64,000 bases of DNA from Streptomyces althioticus (GTDB lineage Bacteria > Actinomycetota > Actinomycetes > Streptomycetales > Streptomycetaceae), in NCBI GenBank assembly GCA_014649355.1, contig BMSW01000011.1, forward strand, positions 62,001 through 126,000, written 5' to 3'. Both the position numbers and the translations under genes were made by a program. Under the pieces are notes generated by a model. The model made no database searches and was not told the DNA's origin. It was given only the letters and a program-made list of their open reading frames with translations. This document shows, piece by piece, positions 33,564 to 42,727 of the stretch (the stretch's first letter is position 1; each line of letters opens with the position of its first letter).

Positions 33564-34412
33564 GTGGACAATCCTCGCACCCGGCCGCGCGTCGGCCACA
33601 TCCAGTTCCTGAACTGCCTGCCTCTGTACTGGGGGCTCGCGAGAACGGGCACGCTCCTCGACTTCGAGCTGACGAAGGACACCCCCGAGAAGCTCAGCGA
33701 GCAGCTGGTGCAGGGCGACCTCGACATCGGGCCCATCACCCTGGTCGAGTACCTCAAGCACGCGGACCAGCTCGTCGCCTTCCCCGACATCGCCGTCGGC
33801 TGCGACGGCCCGGTGATGTCCTGCGTGATCGTCTCGCAGGTCCCGCTGGACCGGCTGGACGGGGCGCGGGTCGCCCTCGGGTCGACCTCCCGCACCTCCG
33901 TACGGCTCGCGCAGCTCCTTCTCGCCGAGCGGTACGGCGTGCAGCCGGACTACTACACCTGCCCGCCCGACCTGAGCCTGATGATGCAGGAGGCGGAGGC
34001 GGCCGTCCTGATCGGTGACGCGGCCCTGCGCGCCAACATGGTCGACGGCCCGCGCTTCGGCCTCGAGGTGCACGACCTGGGCGCCCTGTGGAAGCAGTGG
34101 ACGGGCCTGCCGTTCGTCTTCGCCGTCTGGGCGGCCCGCAAGGAGTACGCGGAGCGCGAGCCCGTGCTCACCCGCAAGGTGCACGAGGCCTTCCTCGCCT
34201 CCCGCAACCTCTCTCTGGAAGAGGTCGACAAGGTGGCCGAGCAGGCGGCCCGCTGGGAGGCCTTCGACGAGAAGACCCTGGCCCAGTACTTCACCACCCT
34301 CGACTTCCGCTTCGGCGCCCCGCAGCTGGAGGCGGTCGCGGAGTTCGCCCGCAGGGTGGGGCCGACGACGGGGTTCGCGGCGGACGTGAAGGTGGACCTG
34401 CTGACGCCGTAG
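33564..34412 (+). CDS. mqnA: Chorismate dehydratase MqnA
   Basis: A 282-aa protein of the periplasmic-binding-protein-like fold that opens the futalosine route by turning chorismate into 3-[(1-carboxyvinyl)oxy]benzoate. The family start RVGHIQFLNCLPLYWGL and the internal VALGSTSRTSVRLAQLLL are typical of MqnA, not of MqnD. It supplies the substrate of MqnE, encoded 15 kb upstream. GTG start with a likely leaderless promoter. Confidence 0.93.
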   Translation: MDNPRTRPRVGHIQFLNCLPLYWGLARTGTLLDFELTKDTPEKLSEQLVQGDLDIGPITLVEYLKHADQLVAFPDIAVGCDGPVMSCVIVSQVPLDRLDGARVALGSTSRTSVRLAQLLLAERYGVQPDYYTCPPDLSLMMQEAEAAVLIGDAALRANMVDGPRFGLEVHDLGALWKQWTGLPFVFAVWAARKEYAEREPVLTRKVHEAFLASRNLSLEEVDKVAEQAARWEAFDEKTLAQYFTTLDFRFGAPQLEAVAEFARRVGPTTGFAADVKVDLLTP

Positions 34413-34421
34413 CGCGCGGGG

Positions 34422-34510
34422 GCCCGGGCGGCCGTACGCGGCCCGGGTCCGTGGCGCACGCGGCGACCCGGGCGGCCGTACGCGACCCGGGCGGCCGTAC
34501 GCGGCCCGGG
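34422..34510. repeat. Three palindromic CCCGGGCGGCCGTACGCG units
   Basis: Copies at 34423-34440, 34467-34484 and 34486-34503, two of them closed by a further CCCGGG (34442-34447, 34505-34510). Each can fold on itself. The array fills the gap between mqnA and the kinase gene and may serve as a terminator. Confidence 0.7.
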
Positions 34511-34583
34511 TCCCCAGACCGGTCCGGCCACTACGCTGCTGGGTGGCAACGGCGTACCGGTGCGACGGGGGAGGGGTGGCGCC

Positions 34584-36347
34584 ATGCGGCCGCTCGACAC
34601 GGACGAACCCACGGTCGTGGGGCCGTACCGGCTGCTCGGCCGGCTCGGCTCGGGCGGCATGGGCCGGGTCTACCTGGGCCGCAGCGCCGGAGGCCGGACG
34701 GTCGCGGTAAAGATCGTGCACCCCCACTTCGCGCTCGACGAGGAGTTCCGCGCCCGCTTCCGGCGCGAGGTGGACGCGGCCCGCCGGGTCGGCGGCGCCT
34801 GGACCGCGCCCGTGCTGGACGCCGACCCCGACGCCCGCGTCCCCTGGGTCGCCACCGCCTACGCGGCCGGCCCCTCCCTCACGGCCGCCGTCACCGAGCT
34901 GGGCCCCCTGCCCGAACACACCGTGCGCACGCTGGGCGCGGGCCTCGCCGAGGCGCTGACGGCGGTGCACGGGCTGGGCCTGGTGCACCGGGACGTGAAG
35001 CCGTCCAACGTGCTCCTCACGCTCGACGGCCCCCTGCTGATCGACTTCGGCATCGCGCGGGCGACGGACGGGACGGCGTCCCTGACCTCGACCGGCGTCT
35101 CCATCGGCTCGCCCGGCTACATGTCCCCCGAGCAGATTCTCGGCAAGGGCGTGACCGGCGCGGCGGACGTCTTCTCCCTCGGCGCGGTCCTCGCGTACGC
35201 GGCGACCGGCGCGCCGCCCTTCCCCGGCGACTCCTCGGCGGCGCTGCTCTACCGCGTGGTGCACGAGCCGCCCGAGCTGGACGGGCTGGCCGGCGATCTG
35301 CGCGAGGTGACCGAGGCGTGTCTCGACAAGGACCCCTCCGCCCGCCCGTCCCCGGCCGACATCACCGGCCGTCTCGCCCCCGAGGGCGGCGCGGCCCGCC
35401 TGGTGTCGGGCGGCTGGCTGCCGGGCGCCCTGGTGGAGCAGGTGAGCCGGGCCGCGGTGAACCTGCTGAACCTGGAGACGACCGGGAGAGGACCGGCGGA
35501 CGGCGCGGCGGCCTCGGGGCCGGTGGGCTTCAGCAGTCCGTCGGTGGGGGAGGGGACGGAGCCGGGGGCCACAGGGGCTGCGGGCGCGGATGCCGCGACC
35601 TCCGGGCCGTCGGTACCCGGGCCCGCCCCGTCCGGGGTGGCCGGCGGTGGGTTCGGGCCGCCGCCCGTCATGCCGCCGTCGGGCGGTGGGCCGGGCGGCG
35701 CGGTCGTACCGGAGCCCCGGCACGCCACGGGGACGTCCGCCCCGCATCCGCCGACGCAACCGGGGAACCGGGACGGTTCCGCGCCCGGCCGGCTGTCCCT
35801 CTCCGTCTCCGCGGCCTCGACGCCCGGCACGGGGGGACGGGGCCGGCGGGTCAGCTGCACGGTGGCCCTGGCGGTGGCGGGCGCGCTGGCCGCGGTGACC
35901 GTCGGCTCGGCGTTCGTGTTCGACCTGCTGCCGGGCTCCTCGGGGGACGCGGGAGCCGACCAGGGCCCGAGCGGCGAGCAGCCCGAACCCGGCACCGTGC
36001 CCGCCGCCTACGTCGGCACGTGGGAGGGGCAGGCCAGCTCCCGCGAGAGCATCACCATCCCGCTCGGGACGTTCCGCGTCACCCTCAAGGAGGCACGGGT
36101 CGGCGAGCGGGTCGGCACGCTGCGGCACACGGACATCTTCGGCGGGATCTGCGACGACGTCCTGACCCTCAAGAAGGTCACCGCCAAGCGCATCGTCACG
36201 ACCTCCGTGGGCGCGCCCACCAACCGCGACGTCTGCAACCAGGCCCGCCACACCGTCCTGCTCACCCCGGTCGGCGACGACCTGCTCTACGAGTCGGACA
36301 GCAAGGACTCGGGACGGCCGGAGGCCCGGCTGTCGAAGATCGAGTAG
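34584..36347 (+). CDS. Receptor-type Ser/Thr protein kinase (PknB-like)
   Basis: A 587-aa Hanks-type kinase. The glycine loop is LGSGGMGRVYLG, the ATP lysine K43, the catalytic loop HRDVKPSN (H135-D137) and the DFG D154; SIGSPGYMSPEQ is the P+1 region. The kinase domain ends near 265. A Pro/Gly-rich linker (about 290-420), one transmembrane helix (about 424-446) and an outside domain of about 120 residues with no PASTA repeat follow. GGGGAGGGG precedes the ATG. It converges on the EccC gene, whose product has an FHA domain that could bind a phosphothreonine. That partnership is inference. Confidence 0.93.
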   Translation: MRPLDTDEPTVVGPYRLLGRLGSGGMGRVYLGRSAGGRTVAVKIVHPHFALDEEFRARFRREVDAARRVGGAWTAPVLDADPDARVPWVATAYAAGPSLTAAVTELGPLPEHTVRTLGAGLAEALTAVHGLGLVHRDVKPSNVLLTLDGPLLIDFGIARATDGTASLTSTGVSIGSPGYMSPEQILGKGVTGAADVFSLGAVLAYAATGAPPFPGDSSAALLYRVVHEPPELDGLAGDLREVTEACLDKDPSARPSPADITGRLAPEGGAARLVSGGWLPGALVEQVSRAAVNLLNLETTGRGPADGAAASGPVGFSSPSVGEGTEPGATGAAGADAATSGPSVPGPAPSGVAGGGFGPPPVMPPSGGGPGGAVVPEPRHATGTSAPHPPTQPGNRDGSAPGRLSLSVSAASTPGTGGRGRRVSCTVALAVAGALAAVTVGSAFVFDLLPGSSGDAGADQGPSGEQPEPGTVPAAYVGTWEGQASSRESITIPLGTFRVTLKEARVGERVGTLRHTDIFGGICDDVLTLKKVTAKRIVTTSVGAPTNRDVCNQARHTVLLTPVGDDLLYESDSKDSGRPEARLSKIE

Positions 36348-36357
36348 CCGGGCCTCC
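36320..36357. terminator. Bidirectional terminator overlapping the kinase stop
   Basis: GGAGGCCCGGCT (36320-36331) pairs perfectly with AGCCGGGCCTCC (36346-36357) around a 14-base loop that holds the kinase stop. It lies between converging kinase and EccC genes. Confidence 0.7.
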
Positions 36358-36377
36358 AGGTCACGCGGGGGAGTCGC

Positions 36378-39300
36378 TCACCCCGGGACGACGACCGTCC
36401 GCAGCTCGCCGTCGCCGAGGTGCAGCATGCCCTTGCCCGGGGCGATCTGGCCGCCGACCATCTGCCGGGACAGCCGGACGCCGATGAGGTCCCCGCTGGA
36501 GGACTCCTGCGGGGAGAGCAGGATGCCCCGCCGGGCCTTCTTCGCGTCGACCTGCCAGCCGGAGAAGCCGCTGCACACGTCCTCCTCGTCACCGGCGATG
36601 ACGAGGGCGAGGCCGCGCTCCGTGCCGCGCGACACGAGCTTCTTGAGCTGGCTCTCGGCGTCGCAGTCCTCGAGGATCTCGCCGTCGTCGACGAGCACGG
36701 CGACCGGCTCCTCCAGGGACGCCTCGTCGACCAGCTCCTCGAACTCGTCCTCGTCGATGTCGTCACCGGTGAACACCTTCAGCACGCCCTCCGTGCCGTC
36801 CAGTTGCCTCAGCGGCGACTGGCGTGGAGCGGCGATCACCAGCCGCGTCCCCTGCGCGAGGAACGACTGGGCGAAGTTCATCAGCACCGTCGAGCGGCCC
36901 GACTTGGCCGGACCCGCGATCACGAACGCCGGTACGCCGTCGGCGAGATCGGGGCCGAAGCCGACGATCTCGTCGCCGCCGATGCCGGCCAGACCGAACA
37001 GCTTGGACCGCGACACGTCCGGGTCGCGCATCTCCCACGCCTCGGGGAAGGAGATCCGGCTCGGCAGGCTGTCGACGCGGAACGGCCGTCGCGCGCGCGG
37101 CACTTCGGCGTCACGGGCGGCCGCCGCCTCGCCGATCGCGGTGAGCGCGGCCGCCTGCCCCTGACCCGTGGTGTCCTCGGCGAGCAGCGCGAACTGCGTC
37201 TCCGTGCCGGACTCGTTGCGGAAGGCGCGGCCCGGCGGAATCTCCTCCGGCACCTTGCGGGTGGGGATGCCCAGCGAGGAGAAGTCGCTGCGGTCGGCGA
37301 GCCGCAGACCGTACTTGTCCTCCGTGAGGCTCGCGATCCGGCCCACCAGCAGCGTCCGGTCGCCCGTCAGCACCAGGTGGATGCCGACGCTCGCGCCCTC
37401 CCGCATCATCGTCTGCAGCTCGTCGGTCAGCGAACCGTGGTCGATCTCGCCGAGGGTGGGCACCCAGCCCTCCCAGCGGTCCAGCAGCACCACGATGTGC
37501 GGCAGCCGCTCGTCCTCGGCGGACGCGGCCCGCTGCTCCCCGATGTCCGCGAAACCGGCGTCCGCCAACAGGTCCTGGCGGCGGGACAGTTCGCCCTTGA
37601 GCCGGTTGACCAGCCGGACCACACGCTCGGTCTGGTTACGGCCGACGACCGCGCCGCAGTGGGGCAGCCGGGTCAGCGCGTTGAGCGCGCCGTTGCCGCA
37701 GTCGATGCCGTACAGGTGGACGTCCGCCACGGAGTGGGTGCGGGCCAGGGAGCCCGCGATGGTGCGCAGCACCTGCGACCGGCCGCTGCGCGGGGCGCCG
37801 CCGATCATCAGATGGCCGAAGGAGGAGAAGTCGACGACGACCGGACGGCGGGCCTGGTCGGACGGCAGGTCCTCGACACCGAACGGCGCCGGCGGCAGTG
37901 TGCCCGGCGCGGGCGCGTACGACGGCACCTCGATGTCGTCCAGCAGCAGCGTCTCGTCCAGGGCGGGCAGCCACGGGCTGTGCTGGGCGGGGATGCCGAG
38001 CGAGGCGTTGGCGTCGCGCACGGCGTCCACCAGCACCTTCAGGTCGGTGATCTCCTCGTCCTCACGCGCCTCGGACTTCGGCTTGGTGAGCGCCGCCCGC
38101 CCCAGGTCCTCCCAGGTCAGCGGGGACACCCAGGGCGCGAGGGCCGCCGGGTCGGCCGCGCCGGGCCGCCGGCCGCCGACGCGTCCCGACTGGAACGGCA
38201 CGAGCGAGGCGTGCCCCAGCCGGGCGTAGGCGCGGCCAGGAGTGCTCTTGGAGATGTGACCCGCCTCGGGCGAGTCGATGACGTCCGTCGACTCACCGGC
38301 GTCCGTCACGCGCAGCGCGATACGGAGGTTGGTGTTGGCGCGGATCTCCGGGGAGACGACACCGCTCGGCCGCTGCGTCGCGAGCAGCAGGTGGATGCCG
38401 AGGGAACGTCCTCGCTGGGCGATGTTCACCAGACCGGTGACGAAGTCCGGCAGGTCGCGCACCATCGAGGCGAACTCGTCGATCACGATGAGCAGCCGCG
38501 GCACCGGCGGGTGCGAGGGGTCGCGCCGCACCAGGTCCTGGTAGTCCTCGATGTCCTTGGCGTCGGCGGCGGCCAGGATGTGCTCGCGCCGCTTCAGCTC
38601 CGCGCCCAGCGACTCCAGCGCGCGCTCCACGAGGTGCGCGTCGAGGTCGGTCACCATACCGACGGTGTGCGGAAGCTTGACGCAGTCCTTGAAGGCGGAG
38701 CCGCCCTTGTAGTCGACCAGGACGAACGTCATGTTCTCGGGGGTGTTGGCGACCGCCAGCGCCGCCACGATCGTCTGGAGCAGCTCCGACTTGCCGGAAC
38801 CGGTCGTACCGGCGATGAGGCCGTGCGGGCCGTCCTTGCGCATGTCGATGCCGAACGGCCCGTCGTACGACTCGCCGATCACCGCGAGCGTCGACTGCCC
38901 GCCCATCCGCCAGCGCGCCACGATCGCGTCGCTCGTCGGCGGCTCCAGCTGCAGCACGTCCAGGAGGCGGCTGGACCCCGGCAGCGCCGAGTCCTCGGTC
39001 TCCCCGCTGATGTCCCGCAGCGGCGACAGGGAACGCGCCAGCCGCAGACACCAGGCGGGCGACACGAAGTCCGGCCGTACGTCCTTGATGCGTTCGGCGC
39101 CGGCCTCCTCCACGCGCAGCCGCAGCTTGCCGGGCGCCTGCCGGCCGCCGCGGCCGGGCTCCGGGGCGTTGCTGTGCCACGCCTGGAAGGAGGGGAAACC
39201 GCCCGCCACGGCCGGCTGCGCCGCACGGTCCGCCTGCTGCCGCTCCTGCTCCTCGGCGTGCGGCTCCGCGACGACGAACGCCTGGCACTCGCCGGGCAGG

Positions 39301-41087
39301 AACCGCTCCTCGGCGTCCAGACAGATCGCGTACATCGACACCGAGGGCCCCTCGCGCAGCAGCCGCACCACACCGGGCAGCGACCGCAGCCGACGCGAGC
39401 CGTCCCACACGACCACGATGTCCGGGTCGCTGAACGTCGTGCCCTGGGAGCGGTTCTGCTCGGCGGCCTTCTTACGGGCGTCGAGGATCTGCGTCAGTTC
39501 GCCGATGCGGGCGCCGACCGTCTCGGCGTCGGTGCCTATGAGGACGTTCACGTCCTGACCGCCGGAGGGGCGGGCGTGCGGCAGCCAGCGCACCCAGTCC
39601 CAGGCCTCCTGCGCGGAGTTCTCGCTCAGCACGTAGAACTGCACGTCCATCGGACTGTGCAGCGCGGCGGTCTGCCCGACGGCCCACCGCCCCAGCGCGC
39701 GCGCCGAGTCGCCGGGACCGGCCACGCCGATGACGCCGAGCCCGCGCAGGTTCAGCGCGACCGGGGCGTCCTCGATCTTCCAGGTGACCTGACGCCGGTG
39801 GTCGTCCTGCTCGGGGTCGTCGAGCACCACCTCGGACGGCATCCGTCCCGTGCCGAACCGCAGCAGCAGATGGTCTCGGTCGGTGCGGCGCCGCTCCCAC
39901 AGCCGGGTGCGGGGCCCGGTGCCCATGGCCAGCACGGACGCCGGGTCGGGGAGGGCGTGCCGCCGGTCGTCGCGCTCGGCGACGAGCGCCTCCTGGGCGT
40001 CCTTCTCGATCCGGGCCTTCTGCTCCTCGTACTCCTTGACCTGCTTCGCGTGGGACTTGCGGCCGTGCTTCTTGTCGTTGAAGTAGTTGGCGAAGAGGAG
40101 GACCGGGCTGAGCGCCGCCATGATCAGGTAGTACCAGCGCTGGAAGATCGCCACCATGACGACCGACCCGACCAGCGGCGTCAGCGCCATGATCCAGGGC
40201 AGGGGCCGGGCCTCGTAGTCACGCGGCTTGGAGGGCAGCCGGAAGCTGGTCTGCCGCTCGGGGCGGCGGAGCCGGGGCGGCCGGTTGTAGTCGAGACCGA
40301 GGCCGTCGTCCGACCACTTGAGGGCGGCGTTGGGAGGGGAGTAGCGGGCGAGTTCGAGAAGGCTGTTCCCGACGGCGATCTGCCCGCCGAGCGGCCAGTC
40401 GAACCGACCACCCCGCTGGGGCCCCTGGCTGCCGCCGTCCTCCTTCTTTTTCTTCTTCTTCTTGTTCTTCCGCCCGCGCTTCTTCTTGGCGGAGCCGTCG
40501 GTTCCGCCGTCACCGGCTTCGGCGCGGCGCTTCTCCTCGTCCCGGCGCTCCTGGGCGTCGGCGATGGGATCGCCGTCGAGGGTGACGGCGTCGTGCTTGC
40601 CGTGCACGACGACCTGGCAGGTGCCGTCGGCGGCGACGGAGAGGGTCAGCGCGCGTGCCTCGACCTCGGAGTCGTCGACGCGGACGTACGAGGCGTTGCC
40701 GCTGCCGATGTCGTAGCGGCCGACGCCGAGCCGGTGCACGAAGCCGGCCGCGGGGCCGCCGACGACGCGCAGCTCGACGAGCCCGGTGGGCTCGCCGGGC
40801 AGACAGCCGGAGGGGTCCTGGAGGGACACGACGGCGCCGTCGCGCAGGGGCGAACCGACCACGGTCGCGGAGGGGTCGACGGCGTACCCGTCGACGTACA
40901 CCATCGGCGTGTTCCCGGCGGGCGTCTGTCCTTGGTGCCCGATGGGGATGACCTGGGCGCCGGCATGCCCGACCTGCGCGGCCAGCTCACGCGCGACGTC
41001 CCCGACGGTCGACTCGGGATCGGCATCGAGGACGACATCGGCGGAGTCCCCGCCGTAGGGATCGACGACGGTCAGAGTCAGGCGCAC
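36378..41087 (-). CDS. eccC: FHA-domain EccC/EssC-like type VII secretion ATPase
   Basis: A 1569-aa FtsK/SpoIIIE ATPase. Order: ubiquitin-like domain (1-90), FHA-like domain (about 100-175, VGRYDIGSG), a Lys-rich run (about 201-216), two transmembrane helices (about 296-340), a DUF-type stalk, and three P-loop domains. Walker A motifs are GTTGSGKS (about 765), GGAPRSGRS (about 1100) and GPAKSGRS (about 1395). Only the first is canonical, with LLIVIDEF as its Walker B. This is the EccC/EssC plan. GTG at 41087 follows GGGGAGGAC. Membrane partners EccB, EccD and EccE are not seen nearby. Confidence 0.93.
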   Translation of the reverse strand: MRLTLTVVDPYGGDSADVVLDADPESTVGDVARELAAQVGHAGAQVIPIGHQGQTPAGNTPMVYVDGYAVDPSATVVGSPLRDGAVVSLQDPSGCLPGEPTGLVELRVVGGPAAGFVHRLGVGRYDIGSGNASYVRVDDSEVEARALTLSVAADGTCQVVVHGKHDAVTLDGDPIADAQERRDEEKRRAEAGDGGTDGSAKKKRGRKNKKKKKKKEDGGSQGPQRGGRFDWPLGGQIAVGNSLLELARYSPPNAALKWSDDGLGLDYNRPPRLRRPERQTSFRLPSKPRDYEARPLPWIMALTPLVGSVVMVAIFQRWYYLIMAALSPVLLFANYFNDKKHGRKSHAKQVKEYEEQKARIEKDAQEALVAERDDRRHALPDPASVLAMGTGPRTRLWERRRTDRDHLLLRFGTGRMPSEVVLDDPEQDDHRRQVTWKIEDAPVALNLRGLGVIGVAGPGDSARALGRWAVGQTAALHSPMDVQFYVLSENSAQEAWDWVRWLPHARPSGGQDVNVLIGTDAETVGARIGELTQILDARKKAAEQNRSQGTTFSDPDIVVVWDGSRRLRSLPGVVRLLREGPSVSMYAICLDAEERFLPGECQAFVVAEPHAEEQERQQADRAAQPAVAGGFPSFQAWHSNAPEPGRGGRQAPGKLRLRVEEAGAERIKDVRPDFVSPAWCLRLARSLSPLRDISGETEDSALPGSSRLLDVLQLEPPTSDAIVARWRMGGQSTLAVIGESYDGPFGIDMRKDGPHGLIAGTTGSGKSELLQTIVAALAVANTPENMTFVLVDYKGGSAFKDCVKLPHTVGMVTDLDAHLVERALESLGAELKRREHILAAADAKDIEDYQDLVRRDPSHPPVPRLLIVIDEFASMVRDLPDFVTGLVNIAQRGRSLGIHLLLATQRPSGVVSPEIRANTNLRIALRVTDAGESTDVIDSPEAGHISKSTPGRAYARLGHASLVPFQSGRVGGRRPGAADPAALAPWVSPLTWEDLGRAALTKPKSEAREDEEITDLKVLVDAVRDANASLGIPAQHSPWLPALDETLLLDDIEVPSYAPAPGTLPPAPFGVEDLPSDQARRPVVVDFSSFGHLMIGGAPRSGRSQVLRTIAGSLARTHSVADVHLYGIDCGNGALNALTRLPHCGAVVGRNQTERVVRLVNRLKGELSRRQDLLADAGFADIGEQRAASAEDERLPHIVVLLDRWEGWVPTLGEIDHGSLTDELQTMMREGASVGIHLVLTGDRTLLVGRIASLTEDKYGLRLADRSDFSSLGIPTRKVPEEIPPGRAFRNESGTETQFALLAEDTTGQGQAAALTAIGEAAAARDAEVPRARRPFRVDSLPSRISFPEAWEMRDPDVSRSKLFGLAGIGGDEIVGFGPDLADGVPAFVIAGPAKSGRSTVLMNFAQSFLAQGTRLVIAAPRQSPLRQLDGTEGVLKVFTGDDIDEDEFEELVDEASLEEPVAVLVDDGEILEDCDAESQLKKLVSRGTERGLALVIAGDEEDVCSGFSGWQVDAKKARRGILLSPQESSSGDLIGVRLSRQMVGGQIAPGKGMLHLGDGELRTVVVPG

Positions 41088-41415
41088 GCTTGTCCTCCCC
41101 AGGCCCTGCGGCCGCTTCCACCCCGCGGCGCACAGTCCCGCCGACGATATCGGCTCGGTCCGCCCCTGAGGCAGTCGGGGAGCGGGCCCGCGTTCCCGGG
41201 AGCAACGGCGTCCACAGCTTGTGACCGTTGCCTTCACAAGGTGGGGATGTGGCGGCGCAGTTCACCCCCGTAAGCTTCTGCCGCAAGAGCGGACGATCAC
41301 ACCGGCGGGCCCCGGAGGCCCCTGAGCCGCAGGGGCCGCGACGGCAGGCCGGTAGTTCCGCAAACAAGGGAGCCACGGGGGTTGGCCCTGCGGCGTTGCG
41401 AGAGGGAGCGGCTTC
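41088..41415. other. Divergent control region between EccC and the first WXG100-like gene
   Basis: No gene is seen. The region must hold promoters for both directions. It contains an inverted repeat at 41218-41240, described separately, and a GC hairpin near 41310-41338. GAGAGGGAG lies eight bases before the ATG at 41416. Confidence 0.4.
41218..41240. promoter_or_regulatory. Inverted repeat CTTGTGA-N9-TCACAAG
   Basis: Perfect seven-base arms separated by nine bases, in the middle of the divergent EccC/WXG100 control region. The TGTGA/TCACA arms recall CRP-type sites, but the spacer is too long for one. It may be an operator for both genes. Confidence 0.4.
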
Positions 41416-41715
41416 ATGGCCAAAGACCTTGACATCACATATCAGGACATGCGGGAAGCTGCCAAGCATGTCGTGAAGGAGAAGGAAAAGCTTCAGGAGA
41501 AGCTGGACGGCCTCCGCAAGTACATCAACAACCTCGTCAACTCGGGCTACGTCACGAAGAGCTCCTCGAAGGCCTTCGACGAGAACTTCGACGACTTCAC
41601 CAACGGCGCGAAGACCACGCTGGACGGCCTCGACGGCATGGGTGACTACCTCACCATGGCGGCCGACAAGTTCGAGCAGATCGACGACGAGCTGGCGAAG
41701 GCGGCGCGGAAGTAG
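41416..41715 (+). CDS. WXG100-like protein, 99 aa
   Basis: A small, charged helical-hairpin protein of WXG100/ESAT-6 size. The turn that normally reads Trp-x-Gly is NSGYVTKSS here, so the Trp is missing, while the helix pattern after it (KAFDENFDDF) is kept. It ends in DDELAKAARK. Such proteins are exported as dimers by EccC-type ATPases. Its divergent place next to EccC makes it the likely core substrate. Confidence 0.8.
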   Translation: MAKDLDITYQDMREAAKHVVKEKEKLQEKLDGLRKYINNLVNSGYVTKSSSKAFDENFDDFTNGAKTTLDGLDGMGDYLTMAADKFEQIDDELAKAARK

Positions 41716-41861
41716 CTTCCGTTCGCCGGGTGCAGTCACAGCGGCGGTGGGGCGGGCGAGCAGGGGCTTCCCGTCCCACCGTTCCGTGCCGGGACACGTG
41801 TGACGGGGGCGTGTCGTCGGTAGGTGACGGACCTGCGGTGTCAGGTGAGGAGAAGGGCCTG

Positions 41862-42686
41862 ATGGGGCGTCGGGTCGGGTGGGCGGCTGCTGTCGGCTGC
41901 TACGTGCTTGCCGTCATCGCCGGGATGTTCGTCCTGGCGGACGACGCCGGGCTCGCGGTGCAGGTCGCGCTGTGGGTGGTCCATGGGGCGCTGCTCTTCC
42001 TGGGGATCAGGAGGTTCGGCGCACGCGAGTCCAGTTCGTATGCGGCCCTCTTCATCGTGGTCGTGTCTTCGCTGGCGGTGGTCGTCGCGGGCATGGCCCG
42101 GGAGGACCTCACCCTGCAGCGGCGCGGGGAGACGGTGGTCGCCACGGTCGTGGGCGAGCGGCTCGACCCGCCGGACGGGCGCAAGGGCCGTCTCTCGTAC
42201 TACACGTTGGAGCACGAGGACGGGACACGGGTCCCCGGGCCGGAGATGCGGACGACGTCGGACCTCTACGACGCCGGGCAGACGGTGACCGTCATCGAGG
42301 ACCCGGAGGCGGACCTGCGCCCGCAGACGCCGGGGCAGGCAGACGCCACGGGGGAAATCCTGGGCGCCGCGGCGTTCGCGCTCGCCGCGGTCGGGTCGGT
42401 GGTGTGGATGGCTTGGCGGGGGGCGCGTGCCGCGACGGCCACTGCTGAGGCCGTCGCCGCGGATACGGCGCGGCGGGAGCAGGAAGAGAGGCTGAGGGCA
42501 GCGCTGCATACGTATCAGGCGGACCGGCGTGGCTACATCAAGATGTCACCTGAGGAGTTTCCCGGGCTCTCACACAGCCGGGCGGCTCGCATCGCCTGGG
42601 AGATGGGGTTGAAGGCGGAGGCCTTCGGTAACCGTGGGTCATGGCGCTTCGCCGAGCGGGTCGTCGAGGAGGTATCGCACGAGTGA
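41862..42686 (+). CDS. DUF3592-like membrane protein, 274 aa
   Basis: The ATG at 41862 has AGGAGAAGG ahead of it. Three N-terminal transmembrane helices (about 5-75), an outside beta-rich domain with TVVATVVGER-type strands as in DUF3592 (about 80-160), a fourth helix (about 165-185), then a cytosolic helical tail. The last 50 residues hold a small HTH-like segment (HSRAARIAWEMGL). Function is unknown. It follows the WXG100-like gene by about 150 bases. Confidence 0.75.
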   Translation: MGRRVGWAAAVGCYVLAVIAGMFVLADDAGLAVQVALWVVHGALLFLGIRRFGARESSSYAALFIVVVSSLAVVVAGMAREDLTLQRRGETVVATVVGERLDPPDGRKGRLSYYTLEHEDGTRVPGPEMRTTSDLYDAGQTVTVIEDPEADLRPQTPGQADATGEILGAAAFALAAVGSVVWMAWRGARAATATAEAVAADTARREQEERLRAALHTYQADRRGYIKMSPEEFPGLSHSRAARIAWEMGLKAEAFGNRGSWRFAERVVEEVSHE

Positions 42687-42727
42687 CCCGACCGGCGTCC
42701 GTGTCCTGAGGCGTCAGCAAGGCGCGT

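Noticed and set aside
36420..41273. A 1617-residue plus-strand frame opposite EccC
   Set aside because: It mirrors the EccC gene on the other strand, with Arg/Gly/Val-rich, domain-free sequence. EccC has clear P-loops and a FHA domain.
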